A stretch of 36,524 bases of DNA, taken from Lachnospiraceae bacterium. GTDB lineage: Bacteria > Bacillota > Clostridia > Lachnospirales > Lachnospiraceae. Positions 8,005 to 15,877 of the stretch are shown piece by piece. The stretch is from NCBI GenBank assembly GCA_021203205.1, contig JAJQBQ010000039.1, positions 1 through 36,524 of the forward strand, read 5' to 3'. Numbering within the stretch: the stretch's first letter is position 1; every line of letters starts with the position of its first letter. Under the pieces are notes generated by a model, which made no database searches, was not told where the DNA came from, and saw only the letters and a program-made list of their open reading frames with translations. The position numbers and the translations under genes are program-made.

Positions 8005-8040
8005 TAAATCCGAGAATATGATACGGCCTGTCAAATATAG

Positions 8041-8161
8041 TGACACCAGAGTCCGAGAGTGCGTAACTGAAGAAAATGCTTTACATTTTCTTCAGGAGGA
8101 ATTTGTGGTGTCATGACTTTTGTCCCAAATATCATAGGGTGATGTTGGAGTCAAAAGTAAC
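8041..8161. repeat. Structured intergenic repeat element, copy 1
   Basis: Outer 8-bp inverted ends TGACACCA (8041-8048) and TGGTGTCA (8106-8113) enclose a perfect 12-bp hairpin (CTGAAGAAAATG 8067-8078 / CATTTTCTTCAG 8084-8095). A second imperfect inverted repeat follows: 8113-8134 against 8140-8161, 16 of 22 positions paired, each arm containing the motif ACTTTTG. Similar end and loop sequences recur at 35147-35312, and the ACTTTTGAC motif recurs near 17782 and 30566. It sits between the ATPase and permease genes and may affect their relative expression. Confidence 0.7.
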
Positions 8162-8218
8162 GAACATAATATGACATCATCGAAAAAGTTTTTTAGAATA
8201 TGTTGAAGGAGATTTCCT

Positions 8219-9178
8219 ATGTATAACCTGATAAAAATGGAACTGTATCGGCTCTGCCATGCCACATCCACCTGGGTGATCCTGGCGGTTGCGGTGGCAG
8301 GCGTTGCGGCGCTGATGGCGCTGACCGGGGCGCTCGTGAGCTTCGCGGGCGAGACGGAAGATGGCACTGAGGTGCTGGCTGCGGAAGTTGAGGAAAATGT
8401 GTCAAATGAGGATGCGTCAGGCGAGGATGCGTCGGGCGAAAATCTGTCAGGCGAGGATCTGTCATGGGACGATGCGTCCGAAAACAATTCCTCGGGAAAC
8501 GGCGTGACGGCAGAAATTTACATGAACGCGGAGGATGACTGGAACAGTGAGGAAGCCGATCTGGCGGAGACTCTCGCCTCCGTGCTGCAGGGTGGGCTAT
8601 TCTCGATCCTGTGTGTGATCCTGGCGGCAACCTATGCTTACGCCGACCAGAAAAACGGTTATCTGAAAAACATCGCGGGGCAGTACCCCTCCAGAGAAAA
8701 GCTGGTGCTTGCAAAATGCGCGGCGACGGCGGTGGCTGTGCTGGTGTTTCTGGCGGCATGTGTGGCGACCGTCACGATCGGGGCAAAAATCATCTGGGGC
8801 AGCAGCCTGCACATCGGTTCTTTCGGCGAACTGATGAAACTGATCGGTATATATTATCTTCTGCTGGTGGCCTTCTCGCTGGTGACCCTTATGGTCACGA
8901 TCCTTGCACGAAGCTCCACGGCGGGAGTGATCGTCGGCATTCTGGTCAACGCCAACATGCTCTCCGTAATCTACACGATGATTAATTTGCTGGTGGAAAA
9001 GGTACTGCCGAACGCGAATTTTGACAGCTCACTGTATACGATCGAGTATTGCCTCGGAAGCTACGGCGCAGGCGCGTCGTCCGGCGACACGGCAAAGGCT
9101 GTGGCGGTGGCGCTGATCTACGGTGCGCTGGCAGCTGCGGTGGCTGCGTGGGTCATGAAGAAGAGAGACGTAGTGTAG
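8219..9178 (+). CDS. ABC-2-type transporter permease
   Basis: 319 residues; ATG with GAAGGAG seven bases before. One membrane helix at residues about 19-42, an extracytoplasmic loop of about 80 residues, then five hydrophobic segments (SILCVILAATYAY, TAVAVLVFLAACVATV, IYYLLLVAFSLVTLMVTIL, VIVGILVNANMLSV, AVALIYGALAAAVAAWV). This is the BcrB/ABC-2 layout. The outside loop contains an acidic array of about five 5-residue units (EDASG, EDASG, ENLSG, EDLSW, DDAS). It partners the ATPase at 7078 in a transporter regulated by the surrounding two-component system. The acidic loop could bind a cationic peptide, but this is conjecture. Confidence 0.88.
   Translation: MYNLIKMELYRLCHATSTWVILAVAVAGVAALMALTGALVSFAGETEDGTEVLAAEVEENVSNEDASGEDASGENLSGEDLSWDDASENNSSGNGVTAEIYMNAEDDWNSEEADLAETLASVLQGGLFSILCVILAATYAYADQKNGYLKNIAGQYPSREKLVLAKCAATAVAVLVFLAACVATVTIGAKIIWGSSLHIGSFGELMKLIGIYYLLLVAFSLVTLMVTILARSSTAGVIVGILVNANMLSVIYTMINLLVEKVLPNANFDSSLYTIEYCLGSYGAGASSGDTAKAVAVALIYGALAAAVAAWVMKKRDVV
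8408..8482 (+). repeat. 15-bp in-frame minisatellite in the permease loop
   Basis: Five imperfect 15-bp units starting GAGGATGCGTCAGGC encode the E-D-x-S-G array in the outer loop of the permease. Confidence 0.75.
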
Positions 9179-9359
9179 ATATAGTGCAGGATGACCGGAA
9201 AGAAATTCATTGACGGTGTTGTTAACTGACAAATGAAAGTCCCTTATCACGAATGTTCCTTAGTCCAATGCCGTGTTACAGGGAAATAGAAAGCTGGCGG
9301 GTACGGCAGTAGTGTTCAGGAACCTGCTGTACCCGTCCTGAGAAAGGTTGAAAATTCGT

Positions 9360-10520
9360 ATGCTTGTGTGGGCTGTGGTTGCAACCGTACTATTATTGGT
9401 ACTGATTTTCATATTTCGCGCATATCGGCGGCAGATCAGAAACATCTGCCGCCAGATGGCGTTTCTCGAGGAGCAGAAGACCAACCTTCTTCTGGGCTCG
9501 GAACTGCCTTATTCGGAGCTGAACGAGCTGACGGACCGCATTAATGCATGCGTGACGCAGGCCAGGGAGAGCGAGCGCACGGCCGAAAAGAGAAACAAAG
9601 CGCTGAAAGAGGTGATCACGGGGCTGTCTCATGACATCCGCACGCCGCTGACTTCTTTAAGCGGATATTTCCAGCTACTGGAGGGAAGCTATGGGGAAGG
9701 GAAGGTTGGAGAGAAAAACGGGGAGAGAAATGACGAGCAGCGCCGACACTATATTTCTGTCATACGTTCCCGCATCGACAGTCTGGATGACATGCTGGAA
9801 GAATTATTTACTTTCAGTCGGCTGACAGACGAGGACTATGTGCTGGAAACGGCTCCCATGGATTTTAAGAAAAGCGTCTACGATACCGTGTTTTCATTCT
9901 ATGACAACTTCAATGAAAAGGGAATCAAGCCGGAGATTTGTTTTTGTGAAGAGGCACTCCCGATTCAGGCAAACGAGGAGGCGGTGCGCCGCATTCTGCA
10001 AAATATGATAAAAAATGTGCTGGTGCACGGGGAGTCTGCCGTGCGGCTTACACTTGCCAGGGAAGAGTGCGGCAGAGAAGAGAAAGATCAGGAGTCGAAC
10101 AGCCGGGAAGGGGATAGAGAGGACAAGAGGGGACAGAACGAGATAAGTCAGGAGACGAATTGTCAGAAAAGGAATGGGCAGGATAAGAGCGATCAGAAAG
10201 AAGGAAGACAGGACGGGAAAAGACAGGAAGAAAGAAAACAGGAAGGGGATAGTCGGAAAGAGGGCAGACCTGAAGCAGTGTTTACCTGTGAAAACCGGGT
10301 AAACAACCCGGAGGAAATTGATGCGGCGCGGGTCTTCGATCGCTTTTATAAAAACGATGCCGCCAGAACGCACACATCCACCGGACTTGGCCTGTCCATC
10401 GCGAAGGAAATCGCGGAGCGCATGGGTGGGAAGATGGAGGCAGAGGTGGTGGATGGGTGGTTTACTGTGAGAGTGAGGTTTGGGCTATATGGATTTGAAA
10501 AAACATCCATAAAACAATGA
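9360..10520 (+). CDS. Sensor histidine kinase with charged linker insertion
   Basis: 386 residues from ATG at 9360; a TTG at 9348 is possible but abuts the AGAAAGG site. One N-terminal membrane helix (residues 2-20) with almost no extracellular part, as in intramembrane-sensing kinases whose input comes from a transporter. H-box GLSHDIRTPLTSL with H91, N-box RILQNMIKN with N215, and G2 box TGLGLSIAKE (341-350). Between the N-box and the rest of the ATPase domain lies a roughly 70-residue Gln/Glu/Lys/Arg/Asp-rich stretch (235-306) not found in ordinary kinases; it falls where the ATP lid and D-box region start, and no clear DxGxG remains (TCENRVNNPEEI instead). It likely phosphorylates the regulator at 6042. 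The insertion may be tolerated as a loop or may weaken activity. Confidence 0.9.
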   Translation: MLVWAVVATVLLLVLIFIFRAYRRQIRNICRQMAFLEEQKTNLLLGSELPYSELNELTDRINACVTQARESERTAEKRNKALKEVITGLSHDIRTPLTSLSGYFQLLEGSYGEGKVGEKNGERNDEQRRHYISVIRSRIDSLDDMLEELFTFSRLTDEDYVLETAPMDFKKSVYDTVFSFYDNFNEKGIKPEICFCEEALPIQANEEAVRRILQNMIKNVLVHGESAVRLTLAREECGREEKDQESNSREGDREDKRGQNEISQETNCQKRNGQDKSDQKEGRQDGKRQEERKQEGDSRKEGRPEAVFTCENRVNNPEEIDAARVFDRFYKNDAARTHTSTGLGLSIAKEIAERMGGKMEAEVVDGWFTVRVRFGLYGFEKTSIKQ

Positions 10521-10576
10521 AAAAAAGAAAACTCTTTTCGAAAGACCAGGAGGTGGAAACTTTATTTATAATCTGC

Positions 10577-10605
10577 TTGACATTCCAGAAAGAAAATTGC
10601 ATAAT
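10577..10605 (+). promoter_or_regulatory. Promoter for the pRiA4b ORF-3-like gene
   Basis: TTGACA (10577-10582), 17-bp spacer, CATAAT (10600-10605). Transcription would begin near 10612, leaving a leader of about 200 bases. Confidence 0.55.
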
Positions 10606-10657
10606 ATTAGCATGCTAAACGAAACCGGCATGAGGCCTGTGTACAGAGTTTTGTCAG

Positions 10658-10748
10658 ATCGAAGTGAGAGCAGAAATTTAAGAACCGGCGCTGCCGGATG
10701 AGAGAAAGGCATTAAAATATTTTCCAAATCGAAGTGAAAGCGGAAATT
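10658..10748 (+). repeat. Duplicated leader segment with 70-bp period
   Basis: A 21-bp sequence beginning ATCGAAGTGA occurs at 10658-10678 and 10728-10748 with two differences, and AACCGG plus GATGAGAG-like sequence recurs in front of each copy. Each copy contains a GTG codon; the first frame stops after five codons, while the second is in frame with the downstream gene. It looks like a tandem duplication of a leader. Confidence 0.65.
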
Positions 10749-10811
10749 CGAAACTTATGCGGGACGCTGAAGAGTCGATTTGCGACTACTTACGGAAAGG
10801 AATCAAAAAGT

Positions 10812-13160
10812 ATGCGAATGGAATCGGAAAAGCTGTGGAATGCGCTGCGGCCATCGGAGGAAGCAGTGAATGCCTGCATGGGATATGAGGTGTCGAGATT
10901 GGATTATAAGTATGTGGATGAGCCGGTGCCTGATTTTGAAAGCCTTGAAGAAGGAGAAAGCGAAGAGGAAGAAATCAGGGGATTTTTGGATGCGTACGAT
11001 TATTTTATGACACACCCGGAAGAAATATGGGCGGATCATCTGCTTCCGGCAGAGCGCGATCCGAAAGTATATCGCCTGCACATAGAGCTGGACCTGTCTC
11101 CAATCGGGCAGACACAGAACGACGTGAAAAACGACATGCAGAACAGGAAACAGAGCGGGACGCAGAGTGGGATGCGGGGCAAGATGCAAACGGAGACGCA
11201 GAACGGGAGCAGCACCTTTGGTGTGGATCCGGATATTGCCGCTTTTCTGAAAACTGCGAAGGCAGAAAAAGGAATATCGAGGGATATTCTGGTCCCCGGC
11301 AATATGACGCTGAGGGCGCTTCATTTTGCGATCCAGAGAGTGTTTGGCCTTATGGATCAACATCATCATAATTTTGCGCTGACGGAAGAGGATTTTGCGT
11401 CGGTGACTGCGGGCAGACTTGGCGGCTATCTGGATCTGTGCGGCATACTATTTCGTTTCCCGGACATCTGGCCGGGGGATGCCATCCGTACAGAAGAGTA
11501 TGACGCGAGGAAAAGCTATAAGGCGTGGGAGCGCAAAAAGTACTGCGCACCGTTTCAGGCAGATTCCATCGGGGATACCTGGTTTGCGAACGTCAGGGAG
11601 CGGGAGAAGTTTGTCAGAGAACATCCGGATCTGAAGGATGATGATTTTCTGGATGACCTGATGACAGAACACAAGCTTCCGTTTGTTCAGGCGGAAAATT
11701 TCCTGGCGGAGGATCTGACGCTGGAAGATCTCATGCTCATCGGGAGAGAAAATCGCGGTCTGGAGGATATCTATGCCTGGAAAGCGGAGATACTGGGGCG
11801 TGAAAAAATGACCTCATCGATCCTGAACATTACGCTGATGGATGAGACCATTCCGAGGCTTCACCGGATGGGAGTGCACCTGTCGCAATATGACGGTGAT
11901 TTGATTGACCTGGATTGCAGGGCGCGGCGGGCACCCTTAGGCAGCGAGGATGACACTTCGGAGGCTATGAAGGAAGATGGCGTTGAAGCCCCGGAGACAC
12001 TGCCAGAGGACAGGGACGAAGTCCGAAAGTCCATGCCGACAGGTGTGGCCGGAGCATCAAAGAGTACGGCGATAGACGGGGACGGAACTGCAGCAGGACA
12101 TGCGGCAGGAATGGAAAACATTTCTGAGCTTGAGAAGAAAAAGCGGCAGATTGAGGAAGTCTACCATGCGCTTGAGTCGGCAAGGCTGAACTATGCAAAT
12201 ACCCTGCAGCAGCTGCGTCAGGACAGGACATATGCGGAGAGAATGAACGAGCAGGATATCTCGGTGGCGGCACTTCTTCGCTCTTACCAGTTGGAGGAGC
12301 AGCATTACGTGAAGCTTTTGGCCTTCCTGTTTGAAGAATACGATGTCCATCCGATTCCTTTCTTTGGGGAACTGCGCTACCTGTATGATTATGGCGACGG
12401 GTGGGAGTTCCGCATCACGGTAGCGGAGGAGTATGAACGTTTTCCGTATGTATGCGATACGGTATTCCATGGAACGCCGGAAGACAGAAAGGCTGTGGAA
12501 GAAATGGCCGAGGTCTACGCGCTTACAGGCGACCAGAAGGAAAGAAAGCGCCGCACGGATGCCATCCGGGAAGCTTATGGCCTGAAGGGGAAAATCGATA
12601 CTTATCATCAGCAATACTGGATAGAAGAAACTTCGCTTCACAGGGCGGGCGAAGAAAATGAAAGCTCTGGTCATATCGAAAGTTACGAGGATGACGATTA
12701 TGACGAAGGCGATTATGAAGATGATTACGAAGACGACTATTTCGATGACTTCGACGAAGACGACTGTGATGAAAATGACGAGGATGCAGACTACGAAAAT
12801 TACCGAATCTACAGAGAGACGTGCGAGTACAATCTCATGAAGGAGGTTATTTCCTCGAACATGGTGGATAAGAGAACCGCGCTTGATCGGTTCCGTTACC
12901 GTGACAGTGGGAACAGAGAGGTGGAGGAAGAACTCCGCAAAACTCTGGCAGAGATTGATGTCAAGGGAAGACCGCGCTGCGTTGCGGTGGACGGACTGAA
13001 TCCGGTAGAAAACGTCGGAGGCGTGGCTGGGTTGCGCGATTTTCTGGCTGCGGTAAACGGCGGAGGAAAGTCCGCGGAGGCGAAGCAAAAACGTATCGAG
13101 CTGCTTGCGTGGGCCAGAACAGAGGGATGGACAGGGAGAAAGAGCAAGGCCGTGCTGTAG
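10812..13160 (+). CDS. Giant split pRiA4b ORF-3-like protein
   Basis: 782 residues from ATG at 10812, chosen for GGAAAGGA ten bases upstream; an in-frame GTG at 10734 lies in a duplicated leader and lacks a site. The two halves of the plasmid pRiA4b ORF-3 domain (PF07929) are visible but far apart. The first is VYRLHIELDL, then ISRDILVPGNMTLRALHFAIQ and MDQHHHNFAL (residues about 86-190). The second is LRYLYDYGDGWEFRITV (about 522-538), then RCVAVDGLNPVENVGGVAGL (about 722-741). The ordinary domain is about 180-200 residues, so about 330 and 180 extra residues are inserted, including a Gln/Lys/Met-rich array (about 100-135), a helical segment and a very acidic Asp/Glu/Tyr stretch (about 615-665). 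Molecular function of the family is unknown to me. It may be in one unit with the DUF4869 gene 134 bp downstream. Confidence 0.8.
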   Translation: MRMESEKLWNALRPSEEAVNACMGYEVSRLDYKYVDEPVPDFESLEEGESEEEEIRGFLDAYDYFMTHPEEIWADHLLPAERDPKVYRLHIELDLSPIGQTQNDVKNDMQNRKQSGTQSGMRGKMQTETQNGSSTFGVDPDIAAFLKTAKAEKGISRDILVPGNMTLRALHFAIQRVFGLMDQHHHNFALTEEDFASVTAGRLGGYLDLCGILFRFPDIWPGDAIRTEEYDARKSYKAWERKKYCAPFQADSIGDTWFANVREREKFVREHPDLKDDDFLDDLMTEHKLPFVQAENFLAEDLTLEDLMLIGRENRGLEDIYAWKAEILGREKMTSSILNITLMDETIPRLHRMGVHLSQYDGDLIDLDCRARRAPLGSEDDTSEAMKEDGVEAPETLPEDRDEVRKSMPTGVAGASKSTAIDGDGTAAGHAAGMENISELEKKKRQIEEVYHALESARLNYANTLQQLRQDRTYAERMNEQDISVAALLRSYQLEEQHYVKLLAFLFEEYDVHPIPFFGELRYLYDYGDGWEFRITVAEEYERFPYVCDTVFHGTPEDRKAVEEMAEVYALTGDQKERKRRTDAIREAYGLKGKIDTYHQQYWIEETSLHRAGEENESSGHIESYEDDDYDEGDYEDDYEDDYFDDFDEDDCDENDEDADYENYRIYRETCEYNLMKEVISSNMVDKRTALDRFRYRDSGNREVEEELRKTLAEIDVKGRPRCVAVDGLNPVENVGGVAGLRDFLAAVNGGGKSAEAKQKRIELLAWARTEGWTGRKSKAVL

Positions 13161-13294
13161 AGGCGACTGTGCGAAAATAAAAAAGATGCGGAATTGAAAT
13201 AAGTCGACCGCAATCCCATAGACTTTAGACGATGGGTAGTTCACTCAAATTCAGCCGGTGAGAAAGAATCAGTAGAAATAGATGAGGTAAGGCC

Positions 13295-13750
13295 ATGCTA
13301 TATATTTTTTATGGGGACAGAGAGAATGTCATCAATCACAGTGCAATTTATTTTAACAACACTTACGAGGATGAGTGGCTTGAGGATGATTTTGTAAAGG
13401 AAATGATCAGGGCAGTGGATCGTTCAGAAGTCGTAAGCCCACATTTGATCGAAAGCCCGGTGTTAGGGCCAATCGGTCCCAGGAATCTGTCAGGCGGGGT
13501 GAAAACTCTGATACTCATGTATGAAGATAATGAGCATATCTTTAACGCCACAAACTGTGGGAACAACTGCGCAAAGTGGATTCTCGAGATTGCCAGACGG
13601 AAAGATCTGACAATTTGCCTTCAGCATAACATGGATTTTGGTAAAGGTGAATTCGAAGCTGTCTTTTTAAACAACGGAAAGAAAGTGACAAATATGAGGG
13701 AATTGCTGGATGTGGTTTTTGACATGCAGATAGAACAGGAACAGGCTTAG
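13295..13750 (+). CDS. DUF4869 family protein
   Basis: 151 residues; ATG with GAGGTAAGG just before. The sequence has the DUF4869 pattern: MLYIFYGDRENVI at the start, YEDEWLEDDF, ESPVLGPIGP, LSGGVKTLILM and FNATNCGNNCAKWIL. Nothing enzymatic is evident apart from the conserved Cys/Asn motif CGNNC. DUF4869 genes in Clostridia are often followed by a P-loop protein like the one at 13870, 119 bp downstream; I recall this pairing but cannot verify it here. Soluble cytoplasmic protein with no signal or membrane segment. A role in a two-protein accessory or defence-like system is a guess. Confidence 0.8.
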   Translation: MLYIFYGDRENVINHSAIYFNNTYEDEWLEDDFVKEMIRAVDRSEVVSPHLIESPVLGPIGPRNLSGGVKTLILMYEDNEHIFNATNCGNNCAKWILEIARRKDLTICLQHNMDFGKGEFEAVFLNNGKKVTNMRELLDVVFDMQIEQEQA

Positions 13751-13869
13751 AAGAAACGAATCAGGGAAAGAGAAAGGTATTTTTATGCCTGAGTGAATCG
13801 CATTCCGGCAGGATAAGGTTTGGTACTATTTGTGGATACAGGTTTAAAATCAGGGGAAGGGGCGGCAAC

Positions 13870-14901
13870 ATGAGGGGAAAGTATACGGTAAGGGTAAGCG
13901 GGAACAGAGTCGCATACGAGCTGACGATAAAACGAAATATCACGATTATCTGTGGCGACAGTGCGACCGGAAAGACAACTCTCCTGGAGATGATAGATAC
14001 TTGCTTAAGATATGGAGCGGATTCCGGTATTCAACTGGAATGTGATGTCCCGGTGCAGGTATATATTACAGACAACCGACGGGGAAACTGGAAAACACAG
14101 CTGGAGGAAATGGAAGGTGGGATCATATTTATAGAAGAGATGAATTCTTTTATAAAAACCCCGGAATTTGCCGAATATGTGGGACATTCTCGAAGCTACT
14201 TTGTTCTTGTAACAAGGTGGAGCCTGAAAAATCTGCCTTATTCAGTGGAAGAAGTGTATAAACTTATCGAAAAAGGAAAATACCCTGGAACCAAAAAAGT
14301 TTTCAACTGTCTGGAGCAATACTATGTGACTCACAGGCTGTCAGATCAGATGCCGGAAAAGGTTGTGACAGAAGATGAAAAGGCCGGATATGAGTTTTAT
14401 CAAATAATATGCAGCAGATCCGGATTACTGTGTGAAACGGCAAGAGGAAACACCAATGTGATAAAGGCTATGCATGCAAATCGGGATCGAAATGTGCTGT
14501 ATGTGGTAGACGGAGCCGTATTTGGTCCGTTTATGGATGACTGTGTGAGTTTTATGAATCACTACGCCAGCGACAGTATTATTTTTCTGCCGGAGTCCTT
14601 TGAATATCTGATTTTAAAATCAGGGATGATACAAGTATCTGATTTGACAGATATACTGAGCAATACATATGATTATGTGGACAGTGAATGTTACGTTACC
14701 TGGGAGAGGTTCTTTACTTCCCTGCTGGTGCAGGAAACTCGTAGGACAGAAAGGGAATACAGTAAGAGCCGATTAACGGATTTTTATAAAGGAGATCACG
14801 CCGTCCGAATGATTTTGCATGCTATGCCGGAAGAGATCAGGAAAATGTTTGGGAAAATGGGGGAGGAAGAACAGCTGCGACCTGAACCTGTCCATCGTTA
14901 A
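13870..14901 (+). CDS. P-loop ATPase-like protein paired with DUF4869
   Basis: 343 residues; ATG preceded by GGGGAAGGGG. Walker A GDSATGKTTLLEM at residues 29-41, then a candidate Walker B in GGIIFIEEMNSF and a conserved-looking FVLVTRWSLKNLPYSVEEVYKL segment. No further domain recognised. Small P-loop proteins starting with a short strand, RNITIICGDSATGKTT, are frequent beside DUF4869 in Clostridia. The last 12 residues (EEEQLRPEPVHR) do not look conserved and are read from a different frame of a histidine-kinase relic starting at 14873. The native C-terminus was therefore probably lost at a recombination junction, and the protein may still be functional. Confidence 0.75.
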   Translation: MRGKYTVRVSGNRVAYELTIKRNITIICGDSATGKTTLLEMIDTCLRYGADSGIQLECDVPVQVYITDNRRGNWKTQLEEMEGGIIFIEEMNSFIKTPEFAEYVGHSRSYFVLVTRWSLKNLPYSVEEVYKLIEKGKYPGTKKVFNCLEQYYVTHRLSDQMPEKVVTEDEKAGYEFYQIICSRSGLLCETARGNTNVIKAMHANRDRNVLYVVDGAVFGPFMDDCVSFMNHYASDSIIFLPESFEYLILKSGMIQVSDLTDILSNTYDYVDSECYVTWERFFTSLLVQETRRTEREYSKSRLTDFYKGDHAVRMILHAMPEEIRKMFGKMGEEEQLRPEPVHR

Positions 14902-14949
14902 GGAATTCGCGGAGTGTAGGAACGGGAAGCCGGTAGCAGCCATTTATAA
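14873..14949 (+). pseudogene. Histidine-kinase C-terminal relic
   Basis: In the frame starting at 14873 the DNA reads CDLNLSIVKEFAECRNGKPV, closely matching the G2/C-terminal end of sensor kinases (compare TGLGLSIAKEIAERMGGK in the kinase at 9360). Only about 25 codons remain, with GLGL decayed to DLNL. It overlaps the end of the P-loop gene in another frame and converges on the ABC ATPase gene at 14944. It probably marks a deleted kinase that once served that transporter. A hairpin CGGGAAGC (14923-14930) / GCTTCCCG (14952-14959) spans the junction. Confidence 0.65.
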
Positions 14950-15669
14950 TAGCTTCCCGGCATCCAGTTCACACACCGTATCGCAGAGCAGTTCGATGTC
15001 GGCGCTGTTATGGCTGGCGATGAGGATGGTTTTTCCTTCGTCCCGCTTTTTTAAGAGCATTTCCCGGAAGTCCGCCACGCCCCGGTTGTCCAGCCCGTTG
15101 GTCGGCTCGTCTAAGAGCAGAATATCCGGGTCATCCATGATCGCCTGCGCGATGCCCAGCCGCTGGCGCATACCGAGGGAGTATCTGCGCACTTTCTTTT
15201 TGGAGGAGGGGTCGAGCCCCGTAAATTTCATCAGCTCACGGAGTTTCGGCATATCCACCTTTCCGGTCAGCCCCGCCAGAAATTTCAGGTTTTCCAGTCC
15301 ACTGAATTCTTCGATAAAGCCGGGACTCTCGATGATGGCGCCGATGTTTTTCGGAATTTCCACATCTTTTCCCACCCGCCTGCCATCCACGATCACTTCG
15401 CCTGCGGTGAGCGGGATCAGTCCGCAGATGGATTTTAAAAGCACTGTCTTGCCGCTGCCGTTTCTGCCGATGATGCCGTGGATGCGGTTGCGCTCAAAGC
15501 GCACAGAGACGTCATCCAGCGCTTTTGTTTCGCGGAAGTATTTTTTCGCGTTTTTCACTTCTATGATATACTTAGATGAATCCGACACTGGCTTCACAGG
15601 TTCCGTATCCGTTGGCGTGGTATCTGTTCGAACGGTTACCGGTTCCCTGTTTTCTGCTTTCCTTTCCAT
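14944..15669 (-). CDS. ABC transporter ATP-binding protein
   Basis: 241 residues; ATG with AAAGGAG seven bases upstream. Walker A GRNGSGKTVLLK, signature YSLGMRQRLG, Walker B DILLLDEPTNGLD, switch His in IASHNSAD. A 34-residue Thr/Pro/Glu-rich extension precedes the nucleotide-binding domain. It is shorter than the 7078 ATPase and lacks the C-terminal accessory region. It lies downstream of two permease genes (gap 208 bp) and is the only ATPase in the mirror-symmetric locus, so it may serve both permease pairs. The gap contains a long hairpin (15772-15785 with 15820-15836) that might influence its expression. The substrate is unknown. Confidence 0.9.
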   Translation of the reverse strand: MERKAENREPVTVRTDTTPTDTEPVKPVSDSSKYIIEVKNAKKYFRETKALDDVSVRFERNRIHGIIGRNGSGKTVLLKSICGLIPLTAGEVIVDGRRVGKDVEIPKNIGAIIESPGFIEEFSGLENLKFLAGLTGKVDMPKLRELMKFTGLDPSSKKKVRRYSLGMRQRLGIAQAIMDDPDILLLDEPTNGLDNRGVADFREMLLKKRDEGKTILIASHNSADIELLCDTVCELDAGKLL

Positions 15670-15877
15670 ATTCGAGCTCCTTTCGCTTCTATTTCACACC
15701 CCTATGCTCATGGGATTAAAAGTTGAAATTAACACACGTAAGTTATGCGATACTCCGTGTAGAATCCCGGCTTTTGCTTCCCACCCTGATTTGCCTCAAA
15801 TTTAACTCTGGTGAATCAAGGTGCGGAAGCAGAAAAATTTTACTTTGACAGGCGCGGCAGCCAACGACGAGATAACT

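Noticed and set aside
12057-13244. Minus-strand frame of about 395 codons opposite the pRiA4b-like gene
   Set aside because: Shadow of the real gene, hydrophobic only because Asp/Glu codons read backward give Ile/Val/Phe.
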